Program-made: the position numbers and the translations under genes | The notes under the pieces: generated by a model | What the model saw: the letters and a program-made list of their open reading frames with translations, nothing else | What the model was told of the DNA's origin: nothing | Database searches by the model: none | In this document: piece after piece, positions 59,456-64,000 of the stretch | How positions within the stretch are numbered: the stretch's first letter is position 1 | Layout: each line of letters starts with the position of its first letter | Source: Sinotaia quadrata | Taxonomy: Eukaryota; Mollusca; Gastropoda; Architaenioglossa; Viviparidae | Reading direction: 5' to 3' | Length of the DNA: 64,000 nucleotides | Assembly (NCBI GenBank): GCA_028829895.1 | Contig: CM054181.1 | Location: 105,721,860 to 105,785,859, forward strand

Positions 59456-59487
59456 TCTCAAATTCAAATTCTTTCACAATGAAATCT

Positions 59488-59616
59488 TAACTTTAGGATG
59501 CATCAGATCGGAAAAAGAATGTCTTGGAATTGTCTGGGCCATCCAACTCCAAGCCTATCTACATGGTAAGAATATTGTTATTCAGACAGATCATGAACCT
59601 CTCGCCAGCAAATGTT
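59488..59616 (+). pseudogene. Ty3/gypsy RNase H fragment
   Basis: The frame reads LGCIRSEKECLGIVWAIQLQ, then AYLHGKNIVIQTDHEPLA before a stop. SEKECLGIVWA and QTDHEPL are the RNase H blocks around the catalytic Glu and the second Asp of gypsy-type polyproteins (compare EKECLAIVWA and QCDHKPL in the intact element at 18889-23355). The sequence differs enough to come from another gypsy lineage. Nothing upstream (reverse transcriptase) or downstream (final Asp, integrase) remains; a CA microsatellite bounds it on the left and a 33-bp array on the right. Confidence 0.7.
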
Positions 59617-59967
59617 AGAGAACAAAACACACTTTTACCAGCAAATTTTAGAAAACAAAACGCACTTTTACCAGCAACTGTTAGAAAACAAAACGCACTT
59701 TTACCAGAAAATGTTAGAAAACAAAACACACTTTTACCAACGAATGTTAGAAAACAAAACAAGCTTTTACCAGCAAATGTTAGAAAACAAAGCAAACTTT
59801 TACCAGTAAATGTTAGAAAACAAAACGCACTTTTACCAACAAATGTTAGAAAGCAAAACTCTCTTTTACAAGTCAATTGTGGTCAACAAAACAAACTTTT
59901 ACCAGTAAATGTTAGAAAACAAAACGCACTTTTTCAAGTCAATTGTGGGCAACAAAATAATTTTACA
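59605..59967. repeat. 33-bp minisatellite, 11 copies, abutting the RNase H fragment
   Basis: AAATGTTAGAAAACAAAACG then CACTTTTACCAGC repeats every 33 bp from about 59610. Units 9 and 11 are a variant (AGTCAATTGTGGTCAACAAA). Copies differ by substitutions only, so the 33-bp (11-codon) frame is kept and an open frame from 59524 to 60009 runs through the whole array. No evidence of expression. Confidence 0.95.
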
Positions 59968-60104
59968 TTCTCCCTTGACAATGTAGGGAGCCCCAAATCC
60001 CCTACTTGAATTGGTACCCTTGGGTTGCTTACCTACTTCTGCCTACTCAGCTTATTTCTGTTTCCACTGAACAGGACACATCACGGAACGTTTATTTTTG
60101 TTAC

Positions 60105-60251
60105 TGTTCAGAATGATCTGTCCCACTGAGTGTCTAGTAATGACAGACTTAGTTGTTCAGAATGATCTGTCCCACTGAGTGTCTAGTAATGACAGACTTA
60201 GTTGTTCAGAATGATCTGTCCCACTGAGTGTCTAGTAATGACAGACTTAGT
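60105..60251. repeat. 49-bp minisatellite, 3 perfect copies
   Basis: TGTTCAGAATGATCTGTCCC then ACTGAGTGTCTAGTAATGACAGACTTAGT at 60105, 60154 and 60203, with no visible differences. Confidence 0.97.
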
Positions 60252-60510
60252 TGTTTAGATCAATTAGATCATGGAGTAAGTTGTGGCAGGTCTCGTGTGA
60301 CCTTTCAGATCAAATGAGTACCTGAATATACCAAGTCTGTTTTGTAACCGTTCACGAGATATGAATCAATTTAGTATGCTATTAGTATTACAGATCTGCG
60401 TTGTGAATATTCTTATAAAAAGAACAAATTATAACAGATCCGCTTTATGACTTTTCAGATCAATTACATACTGAGAGTTTATCTCATATATAGATGGTAC
60501 TACACGCCAC

Positions 60511-60645
60511 AGGGATCAGATTAGCAAGCCATTACAGATCTGCTATGTAACAGTTCAGGTCACAGTAATTAGTAAGACATGACAGATCTGCTATGTAACA
60601 GTTCAGGTCACAGTAATTACTAAGACATGACAGATCTGCTCTGAA
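60511..60645. repeat. 48-bp minisatellite, 2-3 copies
   Basis: TGCTATGTAACAGTTCAGGT then CACAGTAATTAGTAAGACATGACAGATC at 60541 and 60589, preceded by a partial degenerate unit. Eroded AGATCTGCTTTGTAAC-like units continue upstream to about 60300. Confidence 0.9.
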
Positions 60646-61086
60646 AGGTCAACTGAATAAGTTATATTAGAGCTGCTGTGTGCAGATAGTTTATTTGGAT
60701 CATAGTAGAAGACATTTTATACATGAACATGTCAAGTGATTGTTCAGTGTTATGTGATACTGTGTACGCATTATTCACTGCAGTGTCCTCTAGTGCATGT
60801 GAGTACTTCGAGAATGCATTATTATATATTTTACTGCAGTCTTGTGTTACATAAGTTCAGTGAATTTAAATTTCATTACATATATTACTGGAATAAATTA
60901 ATACTTAGTTATATTTGTTAATCTGTTACAGTGACTAATTTATACGAATCCACTTCACGCCTGTAGACATAACAAGTACGAAATTCCACTGTTCTGTTTA
61001 GTTCAGACAAATCAAATAAAAGATTTGAAATTCGACTTCTTTTATTTTATTTATTTTTTTTTTTAGACATCACACAGTGCCTACTC
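60646..61086. other. AT-rich non-coding stretch
   Basis: No feature recognised. Confidence 0.5.
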
Positions 61087-61530
61087 GTGACATCAAAATT
61101 CAACTCTTCTGTTGCATGTAAACGTTTACTCGATCATTCGTAATAGATGTCAAATTGAACTTTTCCATTGCGTGTAAACGTTTACTCGATCATTCGTAAT
61201 AGATGTCAAATTGAACTTTTCCATTGCGTGTAAACGTTTACTCGATCATTCGTAATAGATGTCAAATTGAACTTTTCCATTGCGTGTAAACGTTTACTCG
61301 ATCATTCGTAATAGATGTCAAATTGAACTTTTCCATTGCGTGTAAACGATTACGCGATCATTCGTGACAGACATCAAACTCAACTCTTCTATTGCGTGTA
61401 TACGATTCCTCCATTTGTGACAGACATCAAAGTCAACTCTTCTGTTGCGTGTAAATGATTCCTCATTCGTGACAGGTATCAAATGAAAATCTTCTGTTGC
61501 GTTGAAACGATTACTTACACCGTGACAGAT
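61087..61530. repeat. 56-bp minisatellite with decaying end
   Basis: CATTCGTAATAGATGTCAAA continues TTGAACTTTTCCATTGCGTGTAAACGTTTACTCGAT. Units at 61135, 61191, 61247 and 61303 are nearly identical; from 61359 onward units accumulate substitutions and shorten to about 54 and then 50 bp. Confidence 0.95.
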
Positions 61531-63059
61531 CTGAAATTCGAAATCGAAATTCTTTTTAGTTTAAACACTATAGTGTAGACTGCAGAGAATGTTGTTAGCA
61601 AGGACTATGCAGACCTTATCTCTAACAATTAAACATTGGAACATTGGAACATTTCTGCCTTCCGGGTGTTAGGACACACGCAGTAAGCAAGTCGTCTGCA
61701 TACGAACGGTTTTTGCTCACTACAATATGGACAGGTCAGGAATCATACACAGCTGGTTTCAATTAGAGTTAAGGTTACAGGTATTGTTATAAATATGACA
61801 TATCCGCACTTCTTATGGTTTTGTTCCGCGTTTAGTAGGAGATCAATGAAAAATTTGCTTGTAAAATAAATTCGTGCTTAAATGTATTCGTCCGACTGGT
61901 TATTGAGCGTAACGTACTACAAAGCACGTTATCACAAAAACAGGACAAATGTATCAAAGGCTGTCTTCTTCGATATCTCAGACCATGATGATGGGAACAT
62001 AACCAAAACTCGAGGTACGCCATGGAGAAGCCGTTTGGTAATTTCTCACATAAAAAAAAAATCAATCAATCACAATTTTCATAAATTAAAATCAGTCACT
62101 CAACAGAGGTGCAATATTTCTCCCGGCTGTGTCTATTTATAGTGACAAAAATACAATGGCGCAAATACCCTTAAGAGAGTTCGTTGTGAAATCTTCAAGT
62201 AAAACGTCTTCCACACACAGTGAATACATATCTCCTGTCGCCAGTTGTAAAGTGTATAGGAAGGTATTTGAAGTGCAGTGTGCCTTCTTTAATAAACGTT
62301 TGCAAATATTCTTACCTCCAAATTTAGAGAAAAAAATAAATGAAAGCACAGTATCCACAGCACAGTAGAAAATGAAATAAAACGCTCTCTTTCAATTATT
62401 TTATTTTTCAAGTTTGGTGCAAATAATGATTTTAATTTTTCAGCAAATATGGCTGTTGACATTGTCGACGATCGCACAAAAGGGAGAAAGTAAAACGCGA
62501 AGGATGTAAAACAGCAGATAGAGACAGACAGAGGCAGAGAGAGAAGAAAGGGAAAGAGATTTTTTAAGCAGAAAAGAAATAACGTGTTTATCCTTAGTGA
62601 CGTTTGTAAATCTTATCTCCTCTTCCCTTTGACGAAAGAAAAATAGTCCACCAAAAAAGGGGAAAAGATGATAACTGATAGAAGGACAGGGATTTAACTT
62701 TCCGGTGAAAATACTCTGACTTGTGTCCAGTCATTCATTTTGTCTGTCGACCGCCAGACAGCCATCCACACCTGCAAGAACGCTCAGGGATATGCGCGTA
62801 GGTGTCCGGTGTTCTCTTGATCGATTTAACACATCCGCCATTTGTGTTCCACATGCTACTCTCTCCACTCTCCACGTATACAGGAAAACAAAAGTCAGAC
62901 ATGACGTCACCGCAGATTTCGAACTGTAGATAATGTGCTGTACTTTGTATTAACAGCAGGAGGAAAAACGAATTAAAAGAAAACCCGCACAATCTGTGGA
63001 TTTACCCACACACATTATTTAAAAGAATATGAGAGAAATGTTCTTCAATGTGAAAAAAT
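61531..63059. other. AT-rich non-coding stretch
   Basis: Open frames at 61832-62368 on both strands overlap one another and have no recognised domain. Confidence 0.45.
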
Positions 63060-63565
63060 CGAGCGAGCGAGAGAGAGAGAGAGTGTGTGTGTGTGTGAGT
63101 GAAAGAGAGAAGGGAGATAAGCAGGTAAAAGGAATGAAAGAGAGAAGAGTGAAGAGATAGAGAGTGGAAGACAAGGGGTGATGAGCGCTAAAAGAAAAAG
63201 CAGATAGGTAGGTAGGTAGGTAAGTGGTACAAGAGAGGTATAATAAGAAAAACAAAGAAAATGAGAGAAACAAAATAAAAAGGATGAGAAAAAGGAAACA
63301 CTCAGAGAAAGGGTGAAAGATACGGCAGATAGTAAAAGAGATAGGATCAGAAAAGGAAGGAGAGATGATGAGAAAGAATAAGAGAAGGATAATAAATATG
63401 AGAGTTAAAAATAAATATGGAGAGAAAAGGGAGAGAGAGGAAGAGGTAGAAAAGAAAGATAAACAATATGAAGAGAAAGAAAGAATAAAAGAAAATTAGT
63501 GAGATACGGTGAAAAAGAGAACGAGGCACAATAAAGAATGAAAGAAAGAAAGAAAGAAAGAAAGA
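63060..63565. repeat. Purine-rich low-complexity tract with (GT)n, (GGTA)n and (GAAA)n
   Basis: GAGAGA/GTGTGT at 63068-63100, a GGTA run at 63206-63221 and GAAA units at 63539-63564, embedded in AGAAAGAG-type sequence. Confidence 0.85.
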
Positions 63566-64000
63566 CTGGGTATTATCGTGAATAAATACAAGTACGTAGA
63601 CAAAAGGGAGTAAAACTAAAACACGTGTAGAGTAGCATATAAATGTCAGAGATGGAACTTAGTTCAGCTCCATTTACAAGCACACATACTGAATAAAAAC
63701 TGGATATGTGTGCACCACTATCATCACTTACTTAGTTTTCCAGCACTATCTGTTTATCTGTGCAAAACGCTAAAGCGTCCTTGACATTCGAGCACGTTGG
63801 ATATTTTTTAATATGGCCAGCTTTATGTTGTTGCCTTGTCGCGTTCATGAAAAAAAAAACTGACGGTCAAGGTCATTTGCCAAATGATGCTCGAATTTTC
63901 ACTCACAATGTGATTTGTAAAAATAATAACCGAGCAGGTAAGGAACAAAAGTTATAAAAACTCAGCAGGCATTTGGAAAGGGAATAATTGATAGAGTGAT
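63566..64000. other. AT-rich non-coding stretch
   Basis: No feature recognised. Confidence 0.5.

Overview
This is a window of animal nuclear DNA, AT-rich and dominated by repeats. I recognise no bacterial feature, no rRNA or tRNA gene, no CRISPR array and no host protein with confidence. The make-up (a Gmr1-type LTR retrotransposon, several hAT transposons, a LINE family with a distinctive C-terminal tail, and very many unrelated minisatellites and CA/GA/TATC microsatellites) fits an invertebrate metazoan. A mollusc or other lophotrochozoan is my best guess, but that is inference from repeat style only.

Layout. At 1-817 lies an internally deleted hAT transposon holding both ends of a transposase. 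From 1 to 16 kb there is AT-rich DNA with a chain of local tandem arrays (28, 44, 69, 40, 55, 35, 32 and 43 bp units), a minus-strand LINE tail (9.64-10.23 kb), a 179-bp hAT-type MITE (12.5 kb) and a cluster of heat-shock-element-like sequences (14.65-14.87 kb). At 16726-25193 sits the main gene-bearing object: a complete 8468-bp LTR retrotransposon with two 1711-bp LTRs that look identical, a TATAC target-site duplication, a tRNA-Trp-type primer binding site, a polypurine tract and one uninterrupted 1488-codon gag-pol ORF. Its domain order is Gag, CCHC knuckle, protease, integrase, reverse transcriptase, RNase H. Integrase precedes reverse transcriptase, the hallmark of Gmr1-like Ty3/gypsy elements, and the capsid region carries a SCAN-like segment. 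It inserted into a ~47-bp minisatellite whose halves flank it.

From 25.4 to 40 kb I see mostly non-coding DNA with more arrays, a weak two-exon gene candidate on the minus strand (28.4-28.9 kb) and promoter-like GC-rich patches (36.2 and 38.0 kb). At 40052-41326 lies a decayed hAT transposase. From 41.3 to 64 kb there are further arrays, a second copy of the same LINE tail (about 52.2-52.7 kb, minus strand), GC-rich patches at 53.7-54.1 and 55.2-55.4 kb, and a gypsy RNase H fragment running directly into a 33-bp tandem array (59.5-60.0 kb).

The domains inside the retrotransposon ORF make up one replication cycle: capsid assembly, polyprotein cleavage, reverse transcription primed by tRNA-Trp, and integration. 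Everything else recognisable is a fossil of another mobile element or a local tandem duplication. Coordinates of repeats were read by eye and may be off by a few bases.
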